A stretch of 64,000 nucleotides of DNA from positions 1,697,272 through 1,761,271 of the forward strand of contig NZ_CP022314.1 of the NCBI RefSeq assembly GCF_003352915.1. The letters are read 5' to 3'. Under the pieces are notes generated by a model. The model did no database searches and was not told the DNA's origin. It saw nothing but the letters and a program-made list of their open reading frames with translations. Positions 7,737-17,412 of the stretch are shown in pieces. The stretch comes from Arthrobacter sp. PM3. Lineage in GTDB: Bacteria > Actinomycetota > Actinomycetes > Actinomycetales > Micrococcaceae. Within the stretch, counting starts at the first letter, position 1. Each line of letters starts with the position of its first letter. Both the position numbers and the translations under genes were made by a program.

Positions 7737-8336
7737 CTACCGGACGTCGAGGATCAGGCCCAGAAGCCGGGCCGCGGCGGGGCGGGCGGCGTGCTCCTCG
7801 TTCCACTGGGACCGGGCCACGGCCTTGCTCACGGCCTGCGTGGTGATGCCGAGTTCCTCGGCGACAGCCTTCTGCTGGCCCCGCACCCCCGGAGTGAGCA
7901 GATCCAGCACCCGCCATTCCGCGTGGCTGCGGTCGTGCACGATGTGGCCCAGGAGGCGCAGGACTGCCTCGGCTTCCGCCGCGAGCTCCGCCAGCGGACC
8001 CTCCACCGCCACGCGGACCCGGTCCTTGCCGTTCCGGAGGCGGTCCACGGCCCGGCGGGCGTAGACCAGCCCGTGACCGGAGGCGTCCTTGATCTGGTTT
8101 GGCAGCGGCTCGTTCACCGGGCCCACCCCGATGCCGACGTACCAGCTGCCGCTGCGCAGGGCGATCATGGCCGCCTCCACCGCCTGGTGCGGACAGTCCA
8201 CGATGCCCTGGACCTCGTCCTCCACGGAACGGTCGAAATCGAGGCGCGCAGGGATGTGCCGCAGGTCCTTGAGGAGCTGCGGCACGCGGTCGCCGTCGCG
8301 CCGGCTGTCGGTCTGATTGATGGTCAGCGTGAACAT
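7737..8336 (-). CDS. SatD-like protein with C-terminal helix-turn-helix
   Basis: A 199-residue protein. The N-terminal 120 residues (SRRDGDRVPQLL, then VEDEVQGIVDCPHQAVEAA and SWYVGIGVGPVNEPLP) resemble the SatD family known from acid-tolerance loci of streptococci and widespread, uncharacterised, in actinobacteria. The C-terminal part holds a helix-turn-helix (QQKAVAEELGITTQAVSKAVARS, about 155-177), so it could be a DNA-binding regulator. No ligand-binding or catalytic residue is certain. It is monocistronic, with about 80 bp to the next gene. The SatD assignment is from remembered family pattern and is moderate. Confidence 0.7.
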   Translation of the reverse strand: MFTLTINQTDSRRDGDRVPQLLKDLRHIPARLDFDRSVEDEVQGIVDCPHQAVEAAMIALRSGSWYVGIGVGPVNEPLPNQIKDASGHGLVYARRAVDRLRNGKDRVRVAVEGPLAELAAEAEAVLRLLGHIVHDRSHAEWRVLDLLTPGVRGQQKAVAEELGITTQAVSKAVARSQWNEEHAARPAAARLLGLILDVR

Positions 8337-8416
8337 TCTGGATCACACACTACCCGGTGGCACTTCGGGGGCAAGTAGCCGACGGGGCTGCGGTACCGTG
8401 ACCGTAATACTGACGG

Positions 8417-9172
8417 TTACCCGCCCGCGAGTCCGGACAGCTGGCCCGCGGGCAAGTGGATCCAGCCCTCGCTCAGGGCTGCCGCGGCCTGCCCGGCCCC
8501 GGGACGCAGCGTTTGGCCCAGGCGGACAGCCCGGGCGGTCAGCGCGGCGATGACCGCATCAAACATGTCATCGGACGCCGCCAGGAGCTCGCCGTAGCCG
8601 GACAGGTCCAGCCAGGGGGCGTTCGCGGCAAGGTCAGCGAGGGCCGCGGACAGCCGCTCCGTTTCCGGGGCCCCGCGTCCCTTGTAGCCGCGGGCCTGAA
8701 TCCCCCAGAGCTTCAGGGAGGCCGCCGGGTAAACCTCCGCGAGGCGGCCGGACCCGTCCCGCGCCTGCTGACCCGCGTCGAGGGCGATTTTGGCCTGAAT
8801 CACGGCGCACCTCATGGCGGGGTGGGCCAGGCGGTCGGCGGAAACGCTGAGCGGTATCAGACCGGTCCTGCCTGTGACGAACCGGTCGGTGTCCCGGTAG
8901 GCGAGCAGGCGGCGGCCCGCGATCCCGTCGTGGCTGAGCACAGGGCCGGGGTCGAAATTCAGGTGTCCGGCAATGAACGGAAGGAAGGCGTCGGGCCAGC
9001 CGAGCGGACAGTCGATCCCCGTCATATCGCTGACGCTGAAGAGCCGGACGATTTCCTCGTCGCTGACGTCCAGAGCCAGGTGCACCAGGCGTGCCGTGCC
9101 GCCGGACCATTCGATGACGGCCGCCGCGGTCTTCTTCGTAGCGGCGGCGAGGTCGACGCCGAGGGTCCTCAT
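8417..9172 (-). CDS. DUF429 domain protein (predicted RNase H-like nuclease)
   Basis: The 251-residue protein starts MRTLGVDLAAATKKTAAAVIEW, the RNase H-fold opening (GVDLA with the first acidic residue), followed by DMTGIDCPLGWPDAFLPFIAGH and YRDTDRFVTGRTGL, all typical of DUF429. The family is predicted to be a nuclease, but no activity is established. The ATG at 9172 follows GAGGA by 8 nt and gives the canonical start; an ATG at 9199 would add nine residues. The gene is alone on its strand; between it and ppa lies a palindromic repeat. Confidence 0.85.
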   Translation of the reverse strand: MRTLGVDLAAATKKTAAAVIEWSGGTARLVHLALDVSDEEIVRLFSVSDMTGIDCPLGWPDAFLPFIAGHLNFDPGPVLSHDGIAGRRLLAYRDTDRFVTGRTGLIPLSVSADRLAHPAMRCAVIQAKIALDAGQQARDGSGRLAEVYPAASLKLWGIQARGYKGRGAPETERLSAALADLAANAPWLDLSGYGELLAASDDMFDAVIAALTARAVRLGQTLRPGAGQAAAALSEGWIHLPAGQLSGLAGG

Positions 9173-9232
9173 CGCAGGGTCCTCATTAGGTGCCCTCATG
9201 ACGTGGTTACCGCCGGTCGGCGCAAGAAAAAC

Positions 9233-9289
9233 GCGGGGTCACATACGGCCCAATTCCGGCGTCCGGATGGGCGGTAAGTGACCCCGCGC
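9233..9289. repeat. GGGGTCAC/GTGACCCC palindromic intergenic element, copy 1
   Basis: CGCGGGGTCAC (9233-9243) pairs with GTGACCCCGCG (9279-9289) around a 35-nt centre. The same arms occur at 25421-25481 and as a half element at 23738, always between genes. Here it lies between the DUF429 and ppa genes, both on the minus strand, just past the ppa stop, so it may also end transcription. Confidence 0.7.
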
Positions 9290-9311
9290 TGCTGTTCAGG
9301 CGTGAGCGTGG

Positions 9312-9803
9312 TTAGTGTCCGGCTGCCGGCACGTAGCGCTTGATGGATGCCTCGAGCTCGGCCTCGGCGGCGGCGCGGTCGCCCCAGCCCTCGGCCTTGA
9401 CCCACTTGCCCGGCTCCAGGTCCTTGTAGCGGGTGAAGAAGTGCTCGATTTCCTTGATCAGGAACTCGCTGACGTCGCTGATTTCCTGGATGTGGTCGAA
9501 CCGGGCGTCGGCGGGGACGCACAGGACCTTGGCGTCGCCGCCGCCGTCGTCCGTCATGTTGAACACGCCGATCGGGCGGGACTCGACGATCACGCCGGGG
9601 TACAGATCGAAGTCCTGCAGGAGCACCAGCGCATCCAGCGGATCTCCGTCTTCGCCCAGGGTGTTCTCGAAGAAACCGTAGTGGGTGGGGTACTGCATCG
9701 ACGTGAACAGGACGCGGTCCAGGCGGACGCGGCCGGTCTCGTGGTCGACTTCGTACTTGACGCGCGATCCCTTGGGGATCTCGATAGTCACGTCATGCTT
9801 CAT
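9312..9803 (-). CDS. ppa: Inorganic pyrophosphatase
   Basis: Hydrolyses pyrophosphate to two phosphates, pulling biosynthetic reactions forward. The 163-residue protein is a family I PPase: [20 protein letters not shown], the signature [12 protein letters not shown] with its metal-binding Asp residues, and [18 protein letters not shown]. Length matches the hexameric bacterial type. The ATG at 9803 has an AAGGAG ribosome site; the frame could be extended to 9920 but the added part is not conserved-looking. It is divergent from dacB, with 143 bp between the starts. Confidence 0.95.
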   Translation of the reverse strand: MKHDVTIEIPKGSRVKYEVDHETGRVRLDRVLFTSMQYPTHYGFFENTLGEDGDPLDALVLLQDFDLYPGVIVESRPIGVFNMTDDGGGDAKVLCVPADARFDHIQEISDVSEFLIKEIEHFFTRYKDLEPGKWVKAEGWGDRAAAEAELEASIKRYVPAAGH

Positions 9804-9946
9804 GGAATGCTCCTTGACGACTTCAGGGGGTGCGCGGCACGTGCACAAGGGCTGTCGCTGCCGCCGACTACTATTGAGGATATAGCGAGTGGCGCTGGTT
9901 TCAGGAACTAGTGGGGACATTTCAGGACTAAAGGACCAGCAGCAGC

Positions 9947-11479
9947 ATGAAAGCGAGAACCGGCCCCGCAGGCCTCGGCATGGCCCCCGGCAGGCTGCGC
10001 GGGATCCTCGTGCTGGTCCTCCAGGCCCTCCTGGTGGTGGCCGTGGGGTTGCCGGCCGGCTTCGCGATCGCCCCGGCTTTCCTCGGCCCCGGCCGGCCCT
10101 CCGCAGCGTCCCCGGCCACCCCGCCCTGGCAGCAGATGCCCGCCACGCCGGGCGCTTCCGGCGGCTCGGGCGGCCTCGGCCCGCTCAGCGACGCCGCTCC
10201 CGTTCCCTCCGCCACCGCCCTCGCGGCGCAGCTCAATGCCACCCTGAAGACCGACGGCGGCGGTACTTTCACGGGGATCGTCCAGGACGCCGTTACCGGC
10301 CACGTGCTCTTTGACCGGGCCGCCGATGAGGCCCGCGTACCGGCGTCGAACATGAAACTCCTCACAGCCAGCGCGGCGCTGCGGGTCCTGGGCCCGGACC
10401 ACCGCTTCAGCACCCGGGTTGTCGCGGGGCCGACGCCCGGCTCCGTGGTGCTGACCGGCGGGGGAGACGTGCTGCTGGGCGCCGGCGCATCCGACCCGGC
10501 AGCCGTCCTGGGCCATGCCGGGCTCGCCACCCTCGCCGAGGCCACCGTCCGGGCACTCCAGAACGGCGCCGCCGGCGCCACGTCCGGCGACAAATCCGGG
10601 GAAAATTCCGGCGGCAAGTCCGCCGGCACGGTGAGCGTCCTGCTGGACGACTCCCTCTTCAGCGGACCGTCCCTGAGCCAGGCCTGGAGCCCCGAGGACG
10701 TCGCCGCCGGCGAGACGGCCCCGCTGTACCCGCTGGCCCTGAACTCGGCACGGTTCGACCCCGCCAAGACCACCGGTCCCCGCCCCCAGGACGCCGCCAT
10801 GACCGCCGCCGAGGCCTTCGCCGCCCGGCTGACAACGGCCGCGGCGGCCGCGGGGCTGTCGGTGGCGCCCGGCGTCGCCCGGGTCGGGCCCGGCGCCGTG
10901 GCCGGGGACGCCAAAGTCCTGGCGGAAGTCCAGTCCGCCACCGTCGGGGAGCAGGTGGACCTCATGCTGCAGACCTCGGACAACTACCTCGCCGAAGTGA
11001 TGGGACGGATGGCCGCCGTCGGCGCGGGCCGGGCCGCAAGCAGCGAGGGCGCCATCGCCACCGTCATGCAGCAGCTCAAGGACCTGGACATCCCCCTGGA
11101 CGGCCTGCACGCCGCGGACGTCTCCGGCCTGGCCCCGGCCAACCAGGTCTCGGCCCGGCAGCTCACGGATGTGGTCCGGGCCATGACCTCAGGGAAGGAC
11201 ACCCGGCTGCGCGCCGCCCTCGACGGCTTCCCCGTCGCCGGGCTCACCGGCACCCTGGGCGGCAGGTACACGGACGCGGCCACCGCCGGCGGGGCCGGGC
11301 TGGTGCGCGCCAAAACCGGCACGCTGAACACCGTCATCGCGCTCAGCGGATACGTCGTGGACGCCGACGGCCGGCTGCTGGTCTTCTCCTTCGTCGGCAA
11401 CGGACTCACCCCCGGTGCCGCGAACAAGGCGGCGCTGGACCGCTCCGCCTCCGCCCTGGCCGGCTGCGGCTGCCGCTAA
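9947..11479 (+). CDS. dacB: D-alanyl-D-alanine carboxypeptidase / endopeptidase (PBP4 type)
   Basis: Penicillin-binding protein of the S13 family that trims peptidoglycan peptides outside the membrane. After an N-terminal membrane/signal segment (residues about 14-40, [20 protein letters not shown]) come the active-site SxxK motif in [15 protein letters not shown], the SDN motif in [15 protein letters not shown] and the KTG motif in [17 protein letters not shown]. At 510 residues it is in the normal range. A 20-residue Gly/Ser/Lys insert ([11 protein letters not shown], about residues 214-228) is low complexity. It begins the run toward tilS, hpt and ftsH that is conserved in actinobacteria. 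Confidence 0.93.
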   Translation: MKARTGPAGLGMAPGRLRGILVLVLQALLVVAVGLPAGFAIAPAFLGPGRPSAASPATPPWQQMPATPGASGGSGGLGPLSDAAPVPSATALAAQLNATLKTDGGGTFTGIVQDAVTGHVLFDRAADEARVPASNMKLLTASAALRVLGPDHRFSTRVVAGPTPGSVVLTGGGDVLLGAGASDPAAVLGHAGLATLAEATVRALQNGAAGATSGDKSGENSGGKSAGTVSVLLDDSLFSGPSLSQAWSPEDVAAGETAPLYPLALNSARFDPAKTTGPRPQDAAMTAAEAFAARLTTAAAAAGLSVAPGVARVGPGAVAGDAKVLAEVQSATVGEQVDLMLQTSDNYLAEVMGRMAAVGAGRAASSEGAIATVMQQLKDLDIPLDGLHAADVSGLAPANQVSARQLTDVVRAMTSGKDTRLRAALDGFPVAGLTGTLGGRYTDAATAGGAGLVRAKTGTLNTVIALSGYVVDADGRLLVFSFVGNGLTPGAANKAALDRSASALAGCGCR

Positions 11480-11558
11480 GGAGAACCGAGGGCCGCCCGG
11501 CCGGGCCGGTTCGCCGGTCAGCGAAAATTAAGGCGGACGGCCGGACCCCTGTGATCTG

Positions 11559-12713
11559 ATGGACCTCATGGAGTCCTCTGCAAGCGAGACGTCACACCAG
11601 CCAGCACCCAAACCCGCCGGCCCGGCCCCGGCCCAAGGCCTGATCAACTGGGAGCTTGCCGCGTCCACGGCCGCCCGGCTCACACCCGCCGGCCCGGTCC
11701 TGGGCGCCTCGGAGATCGGCGCCGCCGTCGAAAACCTGAGGCTCATGGCCGACATCTCTGTCCCGCACGTCCACGACATCACCGGCCTCGACGCCGCACG
11801 GGACCTGCGCGACTCCGAGGTCCTGGTAGTGGACCGCGCTTCCTGGGCCCGGGCCAACACGCAGAGCTTCGCCGTCATGCTCAAGCCGGCCATGGAGAAG
11901 ATGCTGGAGGGCCGCGGAGCCCTCAACCCGGGCGCGGCCAGCGTCAGCGGCGCCATCACCGGCAGCCAGCTCGGCGCCATCCTGGCCTTCCTCTCGAGCA
12001 AAGTCCTGGGCCAGTACGATCCTTTCTCCGCCCTGGCCGAGAACTCGACGGCACCCGCCGCCGGCCGCCTGCTGCTCGTGGCGCCGAACATCATCTCCGT
12101 GGAACGCGAACTGAACGTCACCCCCGCGGACTTCCGGCTCTGGGTCTGCCTCCACGAGCAGACCCACCGGGTGCAGTTCGCCGCCGCCCCGTGGCTGCGG
12201 CACCACATGCTGGATGAGATCGAAAACCTCAGCGGCCTGCTGCTGGGCAATGTTGATTCCCTGATGGAACGCGCCTCCGCCGCCGCGAAGTCACTGAAGG
12301 ACCGTGCCGCGCCCGGCACGGCACCGGGCCGCGGCGCCGTCCTGGACCTGCTCCAGAACCCGGAGGAAAAGGCGGCCCTGTCCCGCCTGACCGCCCTGAT
12401 GAGTCTGCTCGAGGGCCACGCGAATGTGGTCATGGACGCCGTGGACGCCAGCATTGTCCCGTCGGTGAAGACCATCCGGCAGCGCTTCAACGCCCGCGGC
12501 AAGGACCGCGGCATGATCGAGAAATTCATCCGCAGCCTGCTTGGCCTCGACGCCAAGATGCGCCAGTACAGCGACGGCGCCAAGTTCGTCCGGGAAGCCG
12601 TGGCCGCCGCCGGCATGGAGGGCTTCAACACGGTCTGGGCATCCGCGGAGCACCTCCCCACTGAACCCGAGATCCACGACTCCAGGCTCTGGCTCGACCG
12701 GATGGGCCTCTAG
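11559..12713 (+). CDS. DUF2342-family zinc-dependent metalloprotease
   Basis: The 384-residue protein has an HExxH zinc site (LHEQTHRVQFAAAPWL, about residue 206) and a downstream Glu-rich helix (HMLDEIENLSGLLLG), followed by LLEGHANVVMDAVD, typical of the actinobacterial DUF2342 zincins. Older annotations linked the family to F420 biosynthesis, but a protease role is inferred only from the motif. The start could be 11559 or the ATG at 11568; neither has a strong ribosome site. It lies between dacB and tilS and ends only 5 bp before tilS, so the two are surely cotranscribed. Confidence 0.88.
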   Translation: MDLMESSASETSHQPAPKPAGPAPAQGLINWELAASTAARLTPAGPVLGASEIGAAVENLRLMADISVPHVHDITGLDAARDLRDSEVLVVDRASWARANTQSFAVMLKPAMEKMLEGRGALNPGAASVSGAITGSQLGAILAFLSSKVLGQYDPFSALAENSTAPAAGRLLLVAPNIISVERELNVTPADFRLWVCLHEQTHRVQFAAAPWLRHHMLDEIENLSGLLLGNVDSLMERASAAAKSLKDRAAPGTAPGRGAVLDLLQNPEEKAALSRLTALMSLLEGHANVVMDAVDASIVPSVKTIRQRFNARGKDRGMIEKFIRSLLGLDAKMRQYSDGAKFVREAVAAAGMEGFNTVWASAEHLPTEPEIHDSRLWLDRMGL

Positions 12714-12718
12714 CCGCG

Positions 12719-13903
12719 ATGCCTGCCACCGACCCTGCCGACCCTGCCGACCCCGCGCCGGTTCCCAGCGGACGACGCCGGCCCGGCCGCCTCGCGCCGG
12801 TGGTCGGCACCGCGCGGAAGATGGTCCAGGACGCGCTCGCCGGAGCCGGGTACCCGCAGCACGTCCTGGTCGCGTGCAGCGGGGGCCCGGACTCGCTGGC
12901 CCTTGCCGCCGTGGCCGCCTATTTCGCCCGCCGCGGCCACGTGGACGGCCGTCCCGTAACCGTCGGGGCTGTGATCGTGGACCACCAGCTCCAGCCGGGC
13001 TCGGCCGCGGTCGCCGCGGCCACCGCACGGACCCTCAAGGACCTCGGACTCGCTCCCGTGCAGGTCAGGACGGTCGAGGTCGCAGCCGCCGGCATGGGCC
13101 CGGAGGCCGCCGCCCGGGAAGCCCGCCACACGGCGCTCGAGGCCGCCGCGGACGAGGCCGGCGCGGCCGTGATTCTCCTCGGCCACACCCTCGACGACCA
13201 GGCCGAGCAAGTGCTGCTCGGCCTGGCACGCGGGTCCGGCACGCGCTCCCTCGCCGGGATGCGGCCGTCGCGGGGCCGGCTCCTGCGGCCTTTCCTGGGC
13301 CTGCGGCGCGAGGACACCCTGGAGATCTGCCGGGTCGAGGGCCTGGACCCCTGGCACGATCCGTCCAACACGGACCCCGCCTACGCCCGTTCCCGCACCC
13401 GGGTGGAGGTGCTGCCCCTGCTGGAGGAAAAACTGGGCCCCGGCGTCGCCGAATCCCTCGCCCGCACCGCCGCGATCCTGCAGCTCGACGCCGACTACCT
13501 CGAGGAGGTGGCGAACGCCACCTTTGAGCGTCTCCGCGAGCCGGCCGGGGGCGGTCACGCACGGAACGATCGGACAGGCATCGAGCAGGCGGGTAAAGGG
13601 ATCAGCCTGCCCGAAGCGGCCCTGCGGGACCTGGCCCCGGCCGTGAGGTTCCGGGTGATCGCCAAGGCCGCCGCCGCCGTCGGCGGTCAGCAGCCCAGCT
13701 ACCAGCGCCTGCTCGCGGCCGAAGCGCTGCTGCGCCGCCACGGCTCGGCCGGTCCGGTGGAGCTCCCCGGCTCGGTCAGCGTCTACCGGCTCTCCCTCGC
13801 GCAGCTCGAGGCGGAGGGGCAGTCCGCCGCCGCCGGCGTTCCCCGCGAAGGCGCCCGCTGTGGGAAGCTTGTATTCCGGCCTCAACGGCCATCCAGAAAA
13901 TAG
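12719..13903 (+). CDS. tilS: tRNA(Ile)-lysidine synthase
   Basis: Modifies the wobble cytidine of tRNA-Ile(CAU) with lysine, using ATP, so that it reads AUA. The PP-loop motif SGGPDSLALAA is at about residues 54-64, with GHTLDDQAEQVLLGLARGSG and GMRPSRGRLLRPFLGLRRED following, all TilS hallmarks. At 394 residues it is a typical actinobacterial version. The first 30 residues are a Pro/Asp-rich tail of no known role. It is followed at 30 bp by hpt, as in many Gram-positive bacteria (tilS-hpt-ftsH). Confidence 0.95.
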   Translation: MPATDPADPADPAPVPSGRRRPGRLAPVVGTARKMVQDALAGAGYPQHVLVACSGGPDSLALAAVAAYFARRGHVDGRPVTVGAVIVDHQLQPGSAAVAAATARTLKDLGLAPVQVRTVEVAAAGMGPEAAAREARHTALEAAADEAGAAVILLGHTLDDQAEQVLLGLARGSGTRSLAGMRPSRGRLLRPFLGLRREDTLEICRVEGLDPWHDPSNTDPAYARSRTRVEVLPLLEEKLGPGVAESLARTAAILQLDADYLEEVANATFERLREPAGGGHARNDRTGIEQAGKGISLPEAALRDLAPAVRFRVIAKAAAAVGGQQPSYQRLLAAEALLRRHGSAGPVELPGSVSVYRLSLAQLEAEGQSAAAGVPREGARCGKLVFRPQRPSRK

Positions 13904-13933
13904 TCGCACCCCGCATCTACACAGGAGCCATTG

Positions 13934-14485
13934 GTGGATTCAAACGACGTCCAGGCAGACCTCAAGCACGTTCTCTACACCAAGGAGCAGATCCAGCAAC
14001 GGATCACCGAACTCGCGGCGCAGATCGACAAGGATTACGAGGGCCGCGACCTCCTGATCGTCGGCGTGCTCAAGGGCGCCGTGATGGTCATGGCAGACCT
14101 GGCCCGCGCACTGCACAGCCACGTCTCCATGGACTGGATGGCCGTCTCCTCCTACGGCTCCGGCACCCAGTCCTCCGGCGTGGTCCGCATCCTGAAGGAC
14201 CTCGACACCGACCTCATGGGCAAGGACGTCCTCATTGTCGAGGACATCATTGACTCCGGCCTCACGCTGTCCTGGCTCAAGACCAACCTGGAATCCCGCG
14301 GCACCGCCTCGGTGGAAATCTGCACCGCCTTCCGCAAGCCCACGGCCGCCAAGGTCAAGATCGACGTCAAGTACGTCGGCTACGACATCCCCAACGAATT
14401 CGTCGTCGGCTACGGCCTGGACTACGCGGAAAAGTACCGCAACCTGGACTTCGTCGGCACCCTGGCACCGCACGTCTACGAGTAG
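13934..14485 (+). CDS. hpt: Hypoxanthine phosphoribosyltransferase
   Basis: Purine-salvage enzyme converting hypoxanthine or guanine plus PRPP to IMP or GMP. The PRPP-binding motif [13 protein letters not shown] is at residues 99-111 and the base-specificity segment [25 protein letters not shown] lies near the C-terminus. Length (183) is standard. A GTG at 13934 is preferred because ACAGGAG sits 6 nt upstream; a TTG at 13931 is the alternative. It sits in the conserved tilS-hpt-ftsH order and ends in front of a strong hairpin. Confidence 0.95.
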   Translation: MDSNDVQADLKHVLYTKEQIQQRITELAAQIDKDYEGRDLLIVGVLKGAVMVMADLARALHSHVSMDWMAVSSYGSGTQSSGVVRILKDLDTDLMGKDVLIVEDIIDSGLTLSWLKTNLESRGTASVEICTAFRKPTAAKVKIDVKYVGYDIPNEFVVGYGLDYAEKYRNLDFVGTLAPHVYE

Positions 14486-14497
14486 GCCGTTTACGCA

Positions 14498-14533
14498 GCG
14501 CCGCCCCTCCCGGGACCGGGCGCGGGGCGGCGC
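14498..14533 (+). terminator. GC-rich hairpin after hpt
   Basis: GCGCCGCCCC (14498-14507) pairs perfectly with GGGGCGGCGC (14524-14533) over a 16-nt loop, 12 nt after the hpt stop. There is no U-tract, as is usual in high-GC genomes, so termination strength is uncertain. Confidence 0.6.
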
Positions 14534-14653
14534 GCCCCGCTACGCCCACAGGGAACTTTTGCCGTTCTCCGTGCGTGAGGTAGTGCGACGGTGTATAGCT
14601 AGAACCTGACGCAGCACCACACGCGCGCAGAACGGTCGCCGTGCAGCACTACC

Positions 14654-14680
14654 AGGAGGGACGGGGCCAGCCCCGAACAG
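14654..14680 (+). promoter_or_regulatory. Distant Shine-Dalgarno with hairpin before ftsH
   Basis: AGGAGGG (14654-14660) is 20 nt from the ATG, too far for normal spacing. GGGG (14663-14666) and CCCC (14671-14674) between them can pair; folding would bring the ribosome site to a usable distance. No closer ribosome site exists. Confidence 0.45.
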
Positions 14681-16747
14681 ATGAAAGCTAAGAGTTTCTT
14701 CAAGGGCCCGGGCATCTGGATTGTCGTCGTGGTGGCCATGCTGCTGCTGGCCTTTGCCACCCTGGCTCCCGGCGGCGCAAGCCGGATCGACACCGACAAG
14801 GGCCTTGAACTGCTGACTTCCGCAGGCAAGGTTGAGCAGGCGAAGATTTTCGACGCCGAGAACCGCGTGGACCTGGTCCTGAAGGACAACCTGCAGGTGG
14901 ACGGGCAGGACAAGGGCAAGAACGTCCAGTTCTACTTCGTCAACGCCCGCGCCCAGGACGTCGTCAAGGCGGTCACGGACGCCAAGCCCTCCGGCGGCTT
15001 CACCGACCAGCCGATCGAAAACAACTGGTTCTCCGGGCTCTTCTCCCTCCTGGTGCCCGTGCTGCTGCTCGGCGTCCTGTTCTGGTTCCTGCTCTCCCGG
15101 ATGCAGGGCGGCGGGTCCAAGGTCATGCAGTTCGGCAAGTCCAAGGCGAAGATGGTCAGCAAGGACATGCCCCAGGTGACCTTCAGCGATGTCGCCGGCG
15201 CCGATGAGGCCGTCGAGGAACTCGAGGAAATCAAGGAATTCCTGCAGGAGCCGGCCAAGTTCCAGGCCGTGGGCGCCAAGATCCCCAAGGGCGTGCTGCT
15301 TTACGGCCCTCCCGGCACCGGCAAGACCCTCCTGGCCCGCGCCGTTGCCGGCGAGGCCGGCGTGCCCTTCTTCTCCATCTCCGGTTCCGACTTCGTGGAA
15401 ATGTTCGTCGGCGTGGGCGCCTCCCGCGTCCGCGACCTCTTCGAACAGGCCAAGTCCAACGCGCCGGCCATCATCTTCGTCGATGAGATCGACGCCGTCG
15501 GCCGGCACCGCGGCGCCGGTATCGGCGGCGGCAACGACGAGCGCGAGCAGACCCTCAACCAGCTGCTGGTTGAAATGGACGGCTTCGACGTCAAGACCAA
15601 CGTCATCCTGATCGCCGCCACCAACCGCCCCGACGTCCTGGACCCTGCACTGCTGCGCCCGGGCCGGTTCGACCGGCAGATCGGGGTCGAGGCCCCCGAC
15701 CTGATCGGCCGCGACCAGATCCTGCAGGTGCACGCCAAGGGCAAGCCGATGGCTCCCGGCGTCGACCTGAAGGCCGTCGCCAAGAAGACCCCCGGCTACA
15801 CCGGCGCGGACCTGGCCAATGTGCTCAACGAGGCGGCACTGCTGACGGCCCGCTCCAACGCCAACCTGATCGATGACCGCGCCCTGGACGAGGCGATCGA
15901 CCGCGTCATGGCGGGCCCGCAGAAACGCAGCCGGGTCATGAAGGAACACGAACGCAAGGTCACCGCGTACCACGAGGGCGGCCACGCCCTGGTCGCCGCC
16001 GCCCTGCGCAACTCCGCCCCGGTCACCAAGATCACCATCCTGCCGCGCGGCCGCGCCCTCGGCTACACCATGGTGGTCCCGGAAAACGACAAGTACTCCG
16101 TGACCCGCAACGAACTGCTGGACCAGATGGCCTACGCCATGGGCGGCCGGGTGGCGGAGGAACTGGTCTTCCACGACCCCTCCACCGGAGCGTCCAACGA
16201 CATCGAGAAGGCCACCGGGATCGCCCGCAAGATGGTCACCGAGTTCGGCATGAGCGAACGCGTCGGTGCGGTGCGCCTCGGCCAGGGCGGCGGCGAGCCG
16301 TTCCTGGGCCGCGACGCCGCCCACGAGCGCAACTACTCGGACCAGATCGCCTACATTGTCGACGAGGAAGTCCGCCGCCTGATCGAGAACGCCCACGACG
16401 AGGCCTACGCCATCCTCACCGAGAACCGGGACGTCCTGGACCAGCTGGCGCTGGAACTGCTGGAACGCGAAACCCTGAACCAGGCCGAAATCGCGCAGGT
16501 CTTCGCCGATATCCGCAAGCGCGATTTCCGCGAGGTGTGGCTCTCCAAGGAGACCCGCCCGGTCCTGTCCGGCGGCCCGGTGGAATCCCGGCAGGAAAGG
16601 GCCGAACGCGAAGCGCAGGAGGAAGCCACCCGGGCGCGGCTCGAGGAGCCGCTGGATGCCCGGCCGCCGCATGCCCAGGGTGTTCCCGGACAGGAGCAGT
16701 TCCAGGGCGGTGTTACGGATATCGGGACTGACGGCCAACCCGGCTAG
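14681..16747 (+). CDS. ftsH: ATP-dependent zinc metalloprotease FtsH
   Basis: Membrane-bound AAA+ protease that degrades damaged membrane and regulatory proteins. Transmembrane helices lie at residues about 12-30 and 117-139 around an extracytoplasmic domain; the AAA module follows with Walker A GPPGTGKT (209-216), a Walker B ending in [11 protein letters not shown] and the pore-loop/SRH region ([19 protein letters not shown]). The zinc site HEGGH is at about 431-435. At 688 residues it matches actinobacterial FtsH, with a Pro/Glu/Arg-rich tail. Its start has an odd ribosome-site arrangement, and its stop codon forms part of the predicted folE -10 element. Confidence 0.97.
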   Translation: MKAKSFFKGPGIWIVVVVAMLLLAFATLAPGGASRIDTDKGLELLTSAGKVEQAKIFDAENRVDLVLKDNLQVDGQDKGKNVQFYFVNARAQDVVKAVTDAKPSGGFTDQPIENNWFSGLFSLLVPVLLLGVLFWFLLSRMQGGGSKVMQFGKSKAKMVSKDMPQVTFSDVAGADEAVEELEEIKEFLQEPAKFQAVGAKIPKGVLLYGPPGTGKTLLARAVAGEAGVPFFSISGSDFVEMFVGVGASRVRDLFEQAKSNAPAIIFVDEIDAVGRHRGAGIGGGNDEREQTLNQLLVEMDGFDVKTNVILIAATNRPDVLDPALLRPGRFDRQIGVEAPDLIGRDQILQVHAKGKPMAPGVDLKAVAKKTPGYTGADLANVLNEAALLTARSNANLIDDRALDEAIDRVMAGPQKRSRVMKEHERKVTAYHEGGHALVAAALRNSAPVTKITILPRGRALGYTMVVPENDKYSVTRNELLDQMAYAMGGRVAEELVFHDPSTGASNDIEKATGIARKMVTEFGMSERVGAVRLGQGGGEPFLGRDAAHERNYSDQIAYIVDEEVRRLIENAHDEAYAILTENRDVLDQLALELLERETLNQAEIAQVFADIRKRDFREVWLSKETRPVLSGGPVESRQERAEREAQEEATRARLEEPLDARPPHAQGVPGQEQFQGGVTDIGTDGQPG

Positions 16748-16756
16748 GCTTCTTCT
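16745..16756 (+). promoter_or_regulatory. Putative leaderless promoter of folE
   Basis: TAGGCT (16745-16750) ends 6 nt before the GTG at 16757; its TAG is also the ftsH stop codon. There is no Shine-Dalgarno before folE. Confidence 0.45.
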
Positions 16757-17401
16757 GTGACTTCTAACTTCGACGACGACGTTCCCGCCCCCGCTGCTGC
16801 CTCGGCGGGGGACGGGGCCGGACAGCACCCGCACACCAAAGTGGACCGACCCCGGATCGAAGCGGCCGTCCGGGAAATCCTGCTGGCGATCGGCGAGGAC
16901 CCGGACCGCGGCGGCCTGCTGGACACCCCCAAGCGGGTGGCCAAGGCCTATGCCGAGATGTTTGCCGGCCTGCACCACGACCCCGCCGAGATCCTGGCCA
17001 CGACCTTCGACCTCGACCACGAGGAACTCGTGCTGGTCAAGGACATCCCCTTCTACTCCACCTGCGAACACCACCTCGTGCCGTTCCACGGGGTGGCGCA
17101 CGTGGGCTACATCCCCTCGCATGACGGCAAGGTCACGGGCCTGAGCAAGCTTGCCCGCGTGGTGGACATGTTCGCCCGGCGCCCGCAGGTCCAGGAACGC
17201 CTGACCACCCAGATCGTCGAAGCCCTCGTGACGCACCTGCAGCCGCGCGGGGCGATCGTCGTCGTCGAATGCGAGCACCTGTGCATGTCCATGCGGGGCA
17301 TCCGCAAGCCCGGCGCCAAGACCGTCACCAGCGCAGTGCGCGGGCAGCTGCACGACCCGGCCACCCGCGCCGAAGCCATGAGCCTCATACTCGGAAGGTA
17401 A
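16757..17401 (+). CDS. folE: GTP cyclohydrolase I
   Basis: Makes 7,8-dihydroneopterin triphosphate from GTP, the first step of folate synthesis. The 214-residue protein has the zinc/catalytic signatures [18 protein letters not shown] and [17 protein letters not shown], and the GLSKLARVV segment. The N-terminal 30 residues are variable, as in other family members. It begins on a GTG 9 bp after ftsH, opening the folE-folP-folB-folK block in which adjacent genes nearly or actually overlap. Confidence 0.96.
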   Translation: MTSNFDDDVPAPAAASAGDGAGQHPHTKVDRPRIEAAVREILLAIGEDPDRGGLLDTPKRVAKAYAEMFAGLHHDPAEILATTFDLDHEELVLVKDIPFYSTCEHHLVPFHGVAHVGYIPSHDGKVTGLSKLARVVDMFARRPQVQERLTTQIVEALVTHLQPRGAIVVVECEHLCMSMRGIRKPGAKTVTSAVRGQLHDPATRAEAMSLILGR

Positions 17402-17412
17402 GAACACAGACT

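Noticed and set aside
14540..17407. A 955-codon open frame opposite ftsH and folE
   Set aside because: It is the antisense shadow of two clear genes in GC-rich DNA and shows no domain.
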